The notes under the pieces were generated by a model, which saw nothing but the letters and a program-made list of their open reading frames with translations, was not told where the DNA came from and did no database searches. This document shows, piece after piece, positions 1 through 7,796 of a stretch of 42,418 bases of DNA. The position numbers were made by a program, and so were the translations under genes. Within the stretch, counting starts at the first letter, position 1. Each line of letters opens with the position of its first letter. This DNA is from Streptomyces rubellomurinus (GTDB lineage: Bacteria > Actinomycetota > Actinomycetes > Streptomycetales > Streptomycetaceae): NCBI RefSeq assembly GCF_000961885.1, contig NZ_JZKH01000074.1, forward strand, positions 1 to 42,418, written 5' to 3'.

Positions 1-1521
1 CTGCTCGACCTCGGCGAGGCGCTGGCGCAGGTGCTCGGACTCGCTGCGGGCCTTCTGGGCGGCGGTGGCGGCCTCGGTGGCGTCGGACTGCGCCTTGGCG
101 CCGTCCTCCTGGAGTTCGCTCGCGCGCTGCTCCTCGGTGTCGGCGCGGGCCTCGGCGGCCGCGGCGGCGGCCTCCAGGGCGCGGGCGAGCGCGCTGGCGG
201 CGCGGGCGCGGGCGGCGAGCGCGGGGGCGGCGTCGAGTTCGGCCTCGCGGATGGCGGCGGCGACCCGGGCGACCCGGTCGGCGGCGGCGCGGTGGCGCAG
301 GACGGCCTCGGCGGCCTGCCAGGCGGAGTGCAGGGTGCGGGCGTCGGTGAGTTCGCGGCGCAGCGCGGCGGCGTCGGTGGTGGCCGCGGCCAGGCCCAAC
401 GAGGCGTGCCGGTAGGTGAGTTCGTCGACGATCAGGCTGTGCCGGGTGCGGTCGGCCTCGGCGGCGGTGACGGCGCTCGCGGCGGCGGCGACCTCGATGG
501 CGAGGTCCTGGGCGCGGTCGCGTTCGGCGGCGGCGCGGGTGCCGAGGGCCTGGGCGAGGCGGCGGGTGCGGCGTTCGGCGGTGCGGTGGGCCTCGCGGAC
601 GGACTCGCGGGCGACGGTGGCCTCGGCGATGCGCTCCAGGAGGTCCAACGAGCCCGCGGTGAAGTCGCGTTCGGCGGTGAGTTCGGCGCGGCGGCCGAGC
701 TTGGCGGCGAAGCCGTGGACGAGGTCGGCGAGGCCGTCGGTGTCGCGGGTGTCGGTGACGGCGCGCAGCAGCAGGTCGGTGAAGTCGCTGTCGTGCTTGA
801 CCGCGAAGAGGCCGGCGGCCTCGCCCTCGTCGGCGTTCATCTCGCGCTGGTAGCGGAAGAGTTCGGGGTCGAGGCCGAGTTCGCCGAGGTGTTCCGTCCA
901 GCGGTCGTGGCCGTCCTCGAAGACCAGGTCGAGGTGCGGGTGGGCCTTGCCGGCCTCCGCCATGGCGTCGCGGAAGCCCTTCATGGTGCGGCGGCGGCCG
1001 CGGGCCTTCTGGTCGCCGGCCAGGCTGACCCGTTCGGCGACCGGCAGGGAGTCGAGGGTGAGGCCGGGGCCGGGGCGGAAGGAGTACCAGGTCTCGGCGA
1101 ACTTGCGCGGGTCGGAGGAGACCTGGCGGCCGCGCCACTCGCTGACCTTGCCGACCACGATCAGTTCGCCGGTGACGGTGTGCTGCCACTCCAGGGCGAC
1201 GTGGCCGCAGTCGTCGGCGAGCAGGAACTTGCGCAGCACGCCGGAGCTGGCGCCGCCGAGGGTGTTGCGGTGGCCGGGGAGCATCACCGAGAAGATCAGC
1301 TTGAGCAGGACGGACTTGCCGCCGCCGTTCTCCAGGAACAGCACGCCGGCCGGGGCGGGGCGGCGGACCGGGCCGTCCGGGTCCTCGCCGAACAGGCCGA
1401 TCTGCTGCGGGGCCGGGTCGGCGACGGGCTCGCCGACGCCGCGCAGGTCGAGCACCGTGTCGGCGTAGCGGGCGCCGGCCGGTCCGATCGAGTAGAGGCG
1501 GACCCGGTTCAGCTCGTACAT
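1..1521 (-). CDS. SMC-like condensin ATPase (MukB/MksB/JetC-type), C-terminal part off window
   Basis: The first 507 codons are present, from ATG at 1521 running off the left edge. The N-terminus reads MYELNRVRLYSIGPAG and is followed by a degenerate Walker A, ENGGGKS (residues 64-70), in which the usual leading glycine of GxxxxGKS is leucine. About residues 300-507 are Ala/Glu/Arg-rich with heptad character, as expected for the ascending coiled coil of an SMC or Rad50-like ATPase; Walker B and the signature motif would lie outside the window. It is the third gene of a minus-strand operon after kleisin-like and MukE-like genes, which is the main reason for calling it the SMC subunit. Such proteins form DNA-loop-extruding complexes. 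It could serve in chromosome organisation or in plasmid defence; the sequence here does not decide. Confidence 0.75.
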   Translation of the reverse strand, partial: MYELNRVRLYSIGPAGARYADTVLDLRGVGEPVADPAPQQIGLFGEDPDGPVRRPAPAGVLFLENGGGKSVLLKLIFSVMLPGHRNTLGGASSGVLRKFLLADDCGHVALEWQHTVTGELIVVGKVSEWRGRQVSSDPRKFAETWYSFRPGPGLTLDSLPVAERVSLAGDQKARGRRRTMKGFRDAMAEAGKAHPHLDLVFEDGHDRWTEHLGELGLDPELFRYQREMNADEGEAAGLFAVKHDSDFTDLLLRAVTDTRDTDGLADLVHGFAAKLGRRAELTAERDFTAGSLDLLERIAEATVARESVREAHRTAERRTRRLAQALGTRAAAERDRAQDLAIEVAAAASAVTAAEADRTRHSLIVDELTYRHASLGLAAATTDAAALRRELTDARTLHSAWQAAEAVLRHRAAADRVARVAAAIREAELDAAPALAARARAASALARALEAAAAAAEARADTEEQRASELQEDGAKAQSDATEAATAAQKARSESEHLRQRLAEVEQ

Positions 1522-1537
1522 GTGCGGCGGTTCTCCG

Positions 1538-1564
1538 TGCGGTCTATGCGGTCTATGCGGTCTA
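1538..1564. repeat. Three tandem copies of a 9-base unit between two operon genes
   Basis: TGCGGTCTA is repeated exactly three times (1538-1546, 1547-1555, 1556-1564) in the 60-base gap between the MukE-like stop and the SMC-like start. It is likely replication slippage and could change intercistronic spacing. Confidence 0.8.
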
Positions 1565-1581
1565 CGTGAGTTGGGCGGGTG

Positions 1582-2457
1582 TCAGAGCGAGTGGAACGGC
1601 AGGCCGGCGTCGGCGACCAGGTCGTCGGCGGTGTCGGGCGGCAGCAGGCTGGCGGTGCCGTCCGAGACCGGGACGACGCCGAGGTCGAGCAGTTCGGCCA
1701 TGGCGGCGCTGCCGGCCAGGTCGCGGACCTGGAGCTGGTAGCGGGCGGTGGTGCGGTAGGTGCCGCCGGAGTCGTCGGAGACCTTCTGCAGGAAGCCGGA
1801 GTCGACCAGGAACAGCACGGCCTTGGCGACGATGCCGGTGGTGGAGCCGGAGAGCCGGCGGGCGTCCTTGGTGGCGCCGGTGGCGGTGCGCCGGGACCAC
1901 ACCCGCCAGGCGGCCTCCAGGCCGGGGGCGTCGGAGGCCGGGTCGGTGTTGGCGCCGTCCGCGTCGGCCTGCTCCTCCAGGCGGCGGCAGGCCTGGCGGA
2001 CGAAGGAGTCGACGCCGTTGACGGTGATCCGGCCGAGGTAGCCGTCGTCGGCGAGGTCCTCGGGGCGGGGGAAGGCCATCGCGGCGACGGCGAGGTGGGC
2101 CAGGCCGTGCAGGAAGCGGTCGGTGGACTCGGTGGCGGCGCGGCGCGAGTAGTCGCCCATCCGGACGGCGAACAGCGAGTCCTCGGCGGCGGCGACGGCC
2201 ATGCCGGCGCGCGGCGAGACCTCCAGGACGACCAGGCCCATGCCGGTGGCGATGGCGTCGGCGAGGCGGGCGAACGGCGGGTCCTCGCGGTGGCGGCGCA
2301 CCAGTTCGGCGTACTCGGCGTCGCGGGCGGGCAGCAGCTTGGCCTGCAGGCCGAAGGAGACCAGGCGGGCGGCGTCGGCGACGTCGGCCGGGGTGATCGG
2401 CGCGGGGGCCGCGGGTTCGGTCTCGGCCGCCCAGGACGTGTCGTGGTGGGTCGTCAC
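1582..2457 (-). CDS. MukE/MksE-like winged-helix subunit (JetB-like)
   Basis: 291 residues. The GTG at 2457 is chosen because GAGGAG lies about 8 bases upstream. The protein has an acidic, Ala/Pro-rich N-terminus, then a helical domain (about 25-140). A region near residues 195-250 (STTGIVAKAVLFLVDSGFLQ, then Tyr/Arg-rich strands) resembles a winged helix, the fold used by MukE/MksE to bind kleisin and DNA. Size and position between a kleisin-like and an SMC-like gene match the E subunit of MukBEF/MksBEF and JetB of Wadjet. No enzyme motif is visible. The assignment rests on gene order and size more than on sequence signature. Confidence 0.6.
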   Translation of the reverse strand: MTTHHDTSWAAETEPAAPAPITPADVADAARLVSFGLQAKLLPARDAEYAELVRRHREDPPFARLADAIATGMGLVVLEVSPRAGMAVAAAEDSLFAVRMGDYSRRAATESTDRFLHGLAHLAVAAMAFPRPEDLADDGYLGRITVNGVDSFVRQACRRLEEQADADGANTDPASDAPGLEAAWRVWSRRTATGATKDARRLSGSTTGIVAKAVLFLVDSGFLQKVSDDSGGTYRTTARYQLQVRDLAGSAAMAELLDLGVVPVSDGTASLLPPDTADDLVADAGLPFHSL

Positions 2458-2519
2458 GGGCGGTGCTCCTCGGGGGTGGCGCGGTGGTGGTGGTTCGTCA
2501 ACTCGGTCGTCCCGGCGGC

Positions 2520-4100
2520 TCAGCCGGCGTCCTTGCGCTCGGCGGCCATGCCGGCCGCGTCGAGCAGGGCGCTGCCGACGATCAGGTCGGCGCCGCCGAA
2601 CTCCGGGTCGCGCAGCGGGGTGCCGTCGTCCACGGCGAACAGCAGCCGCTCCTCGCCCTGGCGGTAGGCGGTGCCGACCGGCGGGCTGGCGGCGTGCACG
2701 GCGAGCAGGGCGACCAGGTACGGCAGGTCCGGGTCCTGCGTGCGGGCCTCGGCGAGCAGGCCGGACAGCCGCCGGGGGGCGTCCGCGGGCAGGTCGAGCA
2801 GCAGCAGGGCGGCTTCCAGCTGGGCCTCGGAGAAGCGGCTGTCGTCCGGGGTCGCGACCAGGTCCGGGTCGGGCAGCTCGGCGCCGAGGTGCTCGCGCTC
2901 GACGGGCGGGGTGAGCAGCAGGTCGACCAGGTCGGCGACCCGGACGGAGACGGGGGTGCGCAGCCCGGCACCGCGCGCGAAGAAGGCGCCGGTGGGGCGG
3001 ACGGCCTGCTCTACCGGCAGCCGCAGCACGGGGGCGAGCAGCTGCCCGTACAGGTCGATGCCGCTGCGGGCGCCGGGGGTGGCGAAGGCCTGCCGGTCCT
3101 GCTCGGCGCGGAACAGCGGGCCGGCCTCCAGCAGGCGGGTCTGCAGCTTCGTGTGGCGGCGGATGCAGTCCTTGACGATGTCGAGCAGCTCGGCGGCGCG
3201 GCGCTTGTGCTCCGCTCCTTCGGGAGTGTGGGGCTCGGCCTCGTCGCGGGCCTTGCGGATGTTGGTGAGAATCGCGTTCTCGTGCCGGTAGCGGTCGGCG
3301 ATGTGGTCCAGGGCCTCGTCGATGAGGTCGGGGATGGTGCGCATCCAGTCGACGGCGCGGACGTTGCGGCGGGTCGCCTCCAGGGCGCGGCGCAGCGTCT
3401 CGGCGTACTGGACGGTGCGGTAGCGGGCCTGTTCGGCGGCGAGCTGGGCGTCGGCCAGGCGGCCGCGGCGGATCAGTACCTCGAGCTTGACCTCGGCGGC
3501 GATCTGGGCCGAGGTGACGTCGGTGTCCAGCGCGCCGACCAGGACGTTGACCGCCTCGTCGGTGGTGCGCAGGTAGACCCCGCCGTCCGGGCCGGGGACC
3601 TCCTCGATGAGCTTGAAGTCGTAGTCGCGGCGCACGTACTCGCCGTCCGCGCCGAAGGTGCCGTAGACGGCGCGGAAGCCGCGGTCCACGCTGCCGACGT
3701 TGATCATCGACTCCAGCACCCAGCGGGCGACCCGCTCGTGCTCGGCGGCGGGCCGGGTCGGGGCCTGGGCGGCGACCCGGGGCAGCAGCCGGGCGAGCAC
3801 TATGTCGCGGTCGGCCCCGGTGTCGAAGTCCATGTGCAGGGTGACCAGGTCGATCGCGGCGAGGCCGACCTCGGCCATCGCGTAGCCGCCGTACTCGCCG
3901 GCCAGGTTGACCTTGCGGTTGTCCAGGTCGTGCAGCGGGGCGGTGCAGGCCAGCGCCTTGAGCCGGCGGGCCAGGCCCTCGTCGGCGGCGGGGCCGGGCG
4001 CGGGGCGCGGGGCGGGCACGCCGACGGCACCGGCGGGGCCGGACGCGCCGGCGGACGGCCGGAGGCCGGGCTCGGTGGGCTGGTCTGCGATGGCGGTCAC
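2520..4100 (-). CDS. Kleisin-like subunit (MukF/MksF, JetA-like), first gene of operon
   Basis: 526 residues from GTG at 4100; a TTG at 4109 would add three residues. No ribosome binding site is seen, but TAATCT (4114-4109) ends 8 bases before the GTG, so a leaderless mRNA is likely. After a Pro/Ala-rich tail of about 45 residues the protein is mostly helical. Around residues 150-250, LRTTDEAVNVLVGAL followed by long charged helices resembles the winged-helix plus helical bundle of bacterial kleisins, and the C-terminal third could hold the second winged helix. Its stop is 62 bases before the MukE-like start. A role as bridging subunit of an SMC complex is inferred from context. Confidence 0.6.
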   Translation of the reverse strand: MTAIADQPTEPGLRPSAGASGPAGAVGVPAPRPAPGPAADEGLARRLKALACTAPLHDLDNRKVNLAGEYGGYAMAEVGLAAIDLVTLHMDFDTGADRDIVLARLLPRVAAQAPTRPAAEHERVARWVLESMINVGSVDRGFRAVYGTFGADGEYVRRDYDFKLIEEVPGPDGGVYLRTTDEAVNVLVGALDTDVTSAQIAAEVKLEVLIRRGRLADAQLAAEQARYRTVQYAETLRRALEATRRNVRAVDWMRTIPDLIDEALDHIADRYRHENAILTNIRKARDEAEPHTPEGAEHKRRAAELLDIVKDCIRRHTKLQTRLLEAGPLFRAEQDRQAFATPGARSGIDLYGQLLAPVLRLPVEQAVRPTGAFFARGAGLRTPVSVRVADLVDLLLTPPVEREHLGAELPDPDLVATPDDSRFSEAQLEAALLLLDLPADAPRRLSGLLAEARTQDPDLPYLVALLAVHAASPPVGTAYRQGEERLLFAVDDGTPLRDPEFGGADLIVGSALLDAAGMAAERKDAG

Positions 4101-4108
4101 GGTGGACA

Positions 4109-4114
4109 AGATTA
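4109..4114 (-). promoter_or_regulatory. -10 box of the condensin-like operon
   Basis: TAATCT on the minus strand, 8 bases before the GTG at 4100. No convincing -35 is seen. It faces away from the operator-controlled promoter at 4306-4335. Confidence 0.45.
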
Positions 4115-4228
4115 GAGGTTCGCACCGACATCGACCGAAACGGACCTTGCGGGCGGCTCCGGACGCGGCCGGAGGGCGGGGTTCCGGCCGGATCCGGACC
4201 GTGGTCCCGACGGGATCCGGTCCGCTCC

Positions 4229-4319
4229 GAACGTGTGCTGAACGTGTGCTGAACGCGCGCCGAACGCGTTCGAGGGATCTCGTTGAACGCGTTCAAGGGG
4301 GTGCGTTGAACGCGTTCAA
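4229..4319. promoter_or_regulatory. Operator array: four GAACG steps at 11-base spacing plus two 14-base palindromes
   Basis: GAACG-starting 11-mers begin at 4229, 4240, 4251 and 4262, exactly one helical turn apart; the last is part of the palindrome CGAACGCGTTCG (4261-4272). Two perfect copies of TTGAACGCGTTCAA follow at 4283-4296 and 4306-4319, 23 bases apart. The last palindrome contains the -35 hexamer of the downstream promoter, so a dimeric repressor bound there would block transcription of the membrane protein gene. The regulator is not recognised in the window; a TetR-type protein is a reasonable guess from the site form. Confidence 0.75.
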
Positions 4320-4335
4320 ATACAGGGTCTAGAGT
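4306..4335 (+). promoter_or_regulatory. Promoter of membrane protein gene
   Basis: -35 TTGAAC (4306-4311), 18-base spacer, -10 TAGAGT (4330-4335). The -35 lies within the second palindromic operator. Confidence 0.65.
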
Positions 4336-4414
4336 CGGTTCCGCGCAGGCGGCACAAGGCCCGTCCTGCTCTCCCGGCACGCCCGACCGGCGTGCCCGTC
4401 CGGAGGTGTGCGAG

Positions 4415-4942
4415 ATGGACGACGTCGACCCCGCGGTCATCCTGCGAAGGGCCCGGCGGTGGCTCCGGTTCTTCGTGGTGTGCCTGGTGCTCAGCGGGCT
4501 GACCGCCTTCCCGCTGGAGACCGAGAGCCGCTGGCTGGTCGAGTTCGCCTCGGGGCCGGCCGCGCCGGTGACCGACCACTTCCCGGCCGTCACGGCCTGG
4601 TTCGAACAGGTCCACCAGGGCATCGTCGAGACCGACGAGCGGTACCCCTTCCTGGCGTACGGCACCGACTGGCTGGCCTTCGCCCACCTGGTGATCGCCG
4701 CCGCCTTCTGGGGGCCGATCAAGGACCCGGTCCGCAACATCTGGGTGATCCGCTGGGCGGTGATCGCCTGCGGCGCCGTCGTCCCGCTGGCGCTGTTCTG
4801 CGGGCCGCTGCGGGGGATCCCGGTGCTCTGGCGATTCATCGACATGTCGTTCGGCGTCCTCGGCGCCATCCCGCTGCTGATGGTGCTGCGGGCGCTCCGC
4901 CCGCTGGAACGTTCCTTCATGGCACGACTGGCCGAAAGCTGA
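4415..4942 (+). CDS. Conserved membrane protein of unknown function
   Basis: 175 residues. The ATG at 4415 follows GGAGG (4402-4406) by 8 bases. Hydrophobic segments are visible at about residues 17-36 (FFVVCLVLSGLTAF), 85-105 (WLAFAHLVIAAAFWG), 112-135 (WAVIACGAVVPLALF) and 140-162, so four membrane helices are likely, with an external Glu/Asp-rich loop between the first and second. No catalytic motif is recognised. It is a single-gene unit with its own tightly organised operator region and a strong terminator after it. Confidence 0.8.
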   Translation: MDDVDPAVILRRARRWLRFFVVCLVLSGLTAFPLETESRWLVEFASGPAAPVTDHFPAVTAWFEQVHQGIVETDERYPFLAYGTDWLAFAHLVIAAAFWGPIKDPVRNIWVIRWAVIACGAVVPLALFCGPLRGIPVLWRFIDMSFGVLGAIPLLMVLRALRPLERSFMARLAES

Positions 4943-4955
4943 GCCGATCGGCCCG

Positions 4956-4989
4956 GCGGCGCCGCCCCGGGGCGCGGGGGCGGCGCCGC
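4956..4989 (+). terminator. Hairpin terminator after membrane protein gene
   Basis: A perfect 13-base inverted repeat (4956-4968 with 4977-4989) and an 8-base loop, starting 13 bases after the stop. No T-run follows, which is common in high-GC actinobacteria. Confidence 0.65.
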
Positions 4990-5083
4990 ACGCCGGTGCG
5001 TGCGCGGGGGTCGGGTCACGGAACACGGGCTTCATCCGCAGGCCCTACCATCTGGCACAACAGCTGCTGGGAGGCGGACGGGC

Positions 5084-5860
5084 GTGGCCGATGCGGTGAT
5101 CGATCTCAATGCGGATCTCGGGGAGGGGTTCGGGCGCTGGACCCTGACCGACGACGAGGCACTGCTGTCCGTGGTGACCAGCGCCAACGTCGCCTGCGGC
5201 TTCCACGCCGGCGACCCGTCGACGATGCGCCGGGTCTGCGCGCTCGCCGCCGAACGCGGCGTCCGGATCGGCGCCCAGGTCTCGTACCACGACCTGGCCG
5301 GCTTCGGCCGCCGCGCGATGGACGTCCCCCCGGAGGAGCTGGCCGACGAGATCGCCTACCAGATCGGCGCCCTCCAGGTCTTCGCCCGCGCCGCCGGCTC
5401 CCGGGTCTCCTACGTCAAACCGCACGGCGCCCTCTACCTCCGGACCGTCGACGACTCCGAACAGGCCGAGGCCGTGGTCGCCGGCGTCCTGCGGGCCGGC
5501 GCGGTCTGCGACGGGCCGCTGCCCGTCCTCGGCCTGCCCGGCTCCCGGCTGCTCGCCGTCGCCGAGGGCGTCGGCCTTCCGGTCGTCGCCGAGGCGTTCG
5601 CCGACCGCGCCTACACCCGCGCCGGCACCCTCGTCCCGCGCCGCGAGCCCGACGCCGTCGTGCACGACCCGGAGTCGGTGATCACCCGCGCCGTGGGCAT
5701 CGCCCGGGACGCCGCCGTCGAGGCCGCCGGCGGCGAGCGGATCCCCGTCGCCGCCCGCTCCCTGTGCGTCCACGGCGACACCCCCGGCGCCGCCCAGCTC
5801 GCCTGGCGCATCCGCGGCGCCCTCGCCTCGGCCGGCATCCGGGTCGAGGCCTTCGCGTGA
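5084..5860 (+). CDS. pxpA: 5-oxoprolinase subunit A (LamB/YcsF family)
   Basis: 258 residues. The start is GTG at 5084 with GGGAGG 9 bases upstream; an in-frame ORF extends further up but lacks family similarity. The N-terminus VIDLNADLGEGFGRW and the following VTSANVACGFHAGDP, VKPHGALY and EAFADRAYTRAGTLVPR segments are characteristic of the YcsF/PxpA family. PxpA acts with PxpB and PxpC to hydrolyse 5-oxoproline to glutamate using ATP. The gene normally precedes pxpB and pxpC. Here only a 17-codon start of pxpB follows and pxpC is absent, so this subunit is either an orphan or works with partners encoded elsewhere. Confidence 0.92.
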   Translation: MADAVIDLNADLGEGFGRWTLTDDEALLSVVTSANVACGFHAGDPSTMRRVCALAAERGVRIGAQVSYHDLAGFGRRAMDVPPEELADEIAYQIGALQVFARAAGSRVSYVKPHGALYLRTVDDSEQAEAVVAGVLRAGAVCDGPLPVLGLPGSRLLAVAEGVGLPVVAEAFADRAYTRAGTLVPRREPDAVVHDPESVITRAVGIARDAAVEAAGGERIPVAARSLCVHGDTPGAAQLAWRIRGALASAGIRVEAFA

Positions 5861-5910
5861 GCGCGCCCGCCGTCCGCCGGGTCGGCGAACGGGCCCTGCT
5901 CAGCCGCTGA
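5857..5910 (+). pseudogene. pxpB: Truncated 5' remnant of pxpB
   Basis: The GTG at 5857 overlaps the pxpA stop (GTGA), the usual coupled arrangement, and encodes SAPAVRRVGERALLSR before a TGA. The GERALL segment resembles the start of PxpB/KipI proteins, where VGERALLVEL is typical. The rest of pxpB and all of pxpC are missing; 14 bases later the convergent kinase gene ends. A deletion whose right end lies near 5905 would explain this. The stump is short, so similarity rests on few residues and the overlap with pxpA. Confidence 0.55.
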
Positions 5911-5924
5911 GTCCTGTCCGCGGC

Positions 5925-6854
5925 TCACCGCCCCGACAGCACCTCGGCGACCGCCCGCTGGGCCGGGTCGAGCGCGGCCCCGGCGCCGTCCCCCGCCGCC
6001 CAGACCGCGTTCTGCAGCACCCGGGCCAGCGTCCAGGCAGCAGCGGCCGCGCGGTCCAGCTCCAGCACCTCCGTCAGCAGGTCGAAGCGCCGGCGCAGGG
6101 CGCGGGCCGGGTCGTCGGCGGCGAGCACGTCCGCCCAGCGGTTGCGCAGTGCCGGGAGCAGTTCGAAGCCGGGGTGCCCGGCGAGCGGCTTGGGGTCGAT
6201 GGCCAGCCAGGGCTCCGTACGGCCGCTGCCCGGGAGCGGGGCGAGGACGTTGCCGTAGTGCAGGTCCCAGTGGAGCAGCCGGTCGCCGGGCTCGGCGCGG
6301 ACCTCGCGCAGGGCGGCCGCGCAGTCGGCGAGCAGCCGCCGCTCGGCCGGGTCGGCGAGGGCACCGACCGCCCCGGGGGCGGCGCGCAGCAGCCGGTCCG
6401 CGACCTGCGCCAAGTCCCGGAGCCCGGCCGGTGCCTGATGGAGCGTCAAGTCCCGCAGCAGCTCGGCCAGGACGCGCAGGGCGGCCTCGCCGTCCGGCAG
6501 GTCGAGCAGCGAGCGCCCGGCGTCCAGGCGCTCCAACAGCAGGCTGCCGGTGGCGGGTTCGTGCGCGAGCAGGCGGACGGCGCCGCGCCCTCCCCAGGCC
6601 CGCAGCGCGAGCGGTTCGCCCGCCGTCTCCTCGTCCACCGGCTGCAGCTTGAGGACGGCGGGCGTGTCGTCGGCGCGGCGCACGGGCAGCACCAGCGCGA
6701 CCGCGCCGTGCGCCGGCGGGCCGTCCGGGCGCAGCTCCCAGCGCCGCAGCAACTCCCCGGCCAGCGCGGGCAGTCGGGCGGACCAGGCCCGCCCGTCCGG
6801 GCCGAAGAACTCCTCCAGCGACGCCGCCAGCGCGGACGGGACGACCACGGGCAT
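5925..6854 (-). CDS. APH(6)/streptomycin 6-kinase-family phosphotransferase
   Basis: 309 residues; ATG at 6854 with GAGGAG 9 bases upstream. The central HWDLHYGNVL is the catalytic loop of the APH fold (Asp as base, Asn for Mg), and WLAIDPKPLAGHPGFELLPALRNRW is the Mg-binding DPK segment typical of the streptomycin 6-kinase family (PF04655). The N-lobe has VLKLQP with the ATP-binding lysine. Members phosphorylate streptomycin at O-6, but most chromosomal copies in streptomycetes have unknown substrates. It converges on pxpA and the pxpB stump. Resistance should not be assumed. Confidence 0.8.
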   Translation of the reverse strand: MPVVVPSALAASLEEFFGPDGRAWSARLPALAGELLRRWELRPDGPPAHGAVALVLPVRRADDTPAVLKLQPVDEETAGEPLALRAWGGRGAVRLLAHEPATGSLLLERLDAGRSLLDLPDGEAALRVLAELLRDLTLHQAPAGLRDLAQVADRLLRAAPGAVGALADPAERRLLADCAAALREVRAEPGDRLLHWDLHYGNVLAPLPGSGRTEPWLAIDPKPLAGHPGFELLPALRNRWADVLAADDPARALRRRFDLLTEVLELDRAAAAAWTLARVLQNAVWAAGDGAGAALDPAQRAVAEVLSGR

Positions 6855-6905
6855 CGGCGGGCTCCTCTCGAACGGTCCGGTCGGCCAGCCTAGAGGGCCT
6901 GCGGT

Positions 6906-7673
6906 TCAGGCCGCGAGCGCCGCCGCGGCCGCCGCCGCGAAGCCGTCCGGGTTGTCGATCATCAGGTTGTGCCCGCAGTCCGGCAGCGCCACCACCCGCA
7001 CGCCCGCCGCGCGCAGCCCGTCCGCGTCACGGGGTTCGCCGTCCGCGAGGGGGTGGAGGAAGGTGCGCGGGAGGTCGAGGCCGAGCAGCATGTCGCGCAT
7101 GGTGGGGACGGTCGCGCGGGCCAGGTGGACGGCACTGCGGTGCAGCGCCTCGGGGCCGGCGAGGCGCATCGTGGACCACCAGAACGGGCCCACCCGCTCG
7201 GCGACCCGCTCGCGCCCGCCGGCCAGGAACTCCGCCTCGGTCCAGCTCGCGATGCCGCTGCTGCCCGGCCGGGCGGGCGCCGGGGCGATCGGGTCGAGGT
7301 TGGCGTCGGCGAGGACGAGCCGCGCCACCAGCCGCGGGTGCCGGTGGGCGAGCACGATCGCGACCGCCCCGCCCATGCTGTGGCCGACCACCTCGGCGGC
7401 CTCGACCCCGGCGGCGGTGAGCGCCGCCGCGACGGTGTCGGCGTGCTCCTCCAGGGTGTACGCGCGGTCGGCGGGCCGGTCGCTGAGGCCGAAGCCGAGC
7501 AGGTCGAGCAGCAGCGAACGGCGCCCGGCGAGCAGCGGGTGGGTGGCGGCGGCCGCGAAGTAGGCGGGCGAGGTCGCGCCGAGGCCGTGCAGATAGACCC
7601 GGGCCGGTTCGGCGCCGGGCAGTTCGACCCAGCGGATCCGGTCGCCGTTCGGGGTGACGGGGGCTTCGCGCAC
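6906..7673 (-). CDS. Alpha/beta hydrolase
   Basis: 255 residues. GTG at 7673 has AAGGAG 7 bases upstream. The sequence shows the oxyanion motif YLHGLGA, the nucleophile elbow VVGHSMGGAV (serine) and a C-terminal DCGHNLMIDNP with the catalytic histidine. LLDLLGFGLSDRP is the usual strand before helix A. The cap region is around residues 120-190. Substrate is unknown. It is divergent from the PadR gene, with two overlapping operators between, so repression by that PadR protein is likely. Confidence 0.85.
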   Translation of the reverse strand: MREAPVTPNGDRIRWVELPGAEPARVYLHGLGATSPAYFAAAATHPLLAGRRSLLLDLLGFGLSDRPADRAYTLEEHADTVAAALTAAGVEAAEVVGHSMGGAVAIVLAHRHPRLVARLVLADANLDPIAPAPARPGSSGIASWTEAEFLAGGRERVAERVGPFWWSTMRLAGPEALHRSAVHLARATVPTMRDMLLGLDLPRTFLHPLADGEPRDADGLRAAGVRVVALPDCGHNLMIDNPDGFAAAAAAALAA

Positions 7674-7724
7674 TGCGGGGCTCCTTCTCCGGGTTCTCCG
7701 GGACCGCCCCGAAGCCCCCCGACC

Positions 7725-7760
7725 ATACCTCGACGCCGAGGTATAGCGGTAGCGATATAC
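7725..7760. promoter_or_regulatory. Two overlapping inverted repeats (8-4-8) between hydrolase and PadR genes
   Basis: ATACCTCG and CGAGGTAT flank four bases (7725-7744, perfect). A second repeat of identical geometry, GTATAGCG and CGATATAC (7741-7760, 7 of 8 pairs), overlaps its right end. The site lies 37 bases from the PadR start and 52 from the hydrolase start. PadR proteins commonly autoregulate and control the adjacent gene, so this is the probable operator. Confidence 0.7.
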
Positions 7761-7796
7761 CCATAGGCCGAGGGACGGATCTGCGACAGTGGGCCC

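Noticed and set aside
31..1569. 512-codon plus-strand open frame opposite the SMC-like gene
   Set aside because: Gly/Ala/Val/Glu-rich composition is the antisense shadow of the coiled-coil gene; the minus frame has P-loop and normal codon bias.
1582..5019. 1145-codon minus-strand open frame spanning several genes
   Set aside because: Only its last 291 codons are a real protein (MukE-like); the rest is Arg/Pro/Gly-rich shadow of the kleisin and membrane protein genes.
5925..6854. Streptomycin resistance gene
   Set aside because: Family motifs fit APH(6), but chromosomal members often do not confer resistance; no aminoglycoside cluster nearby, so resistance is not claimed.
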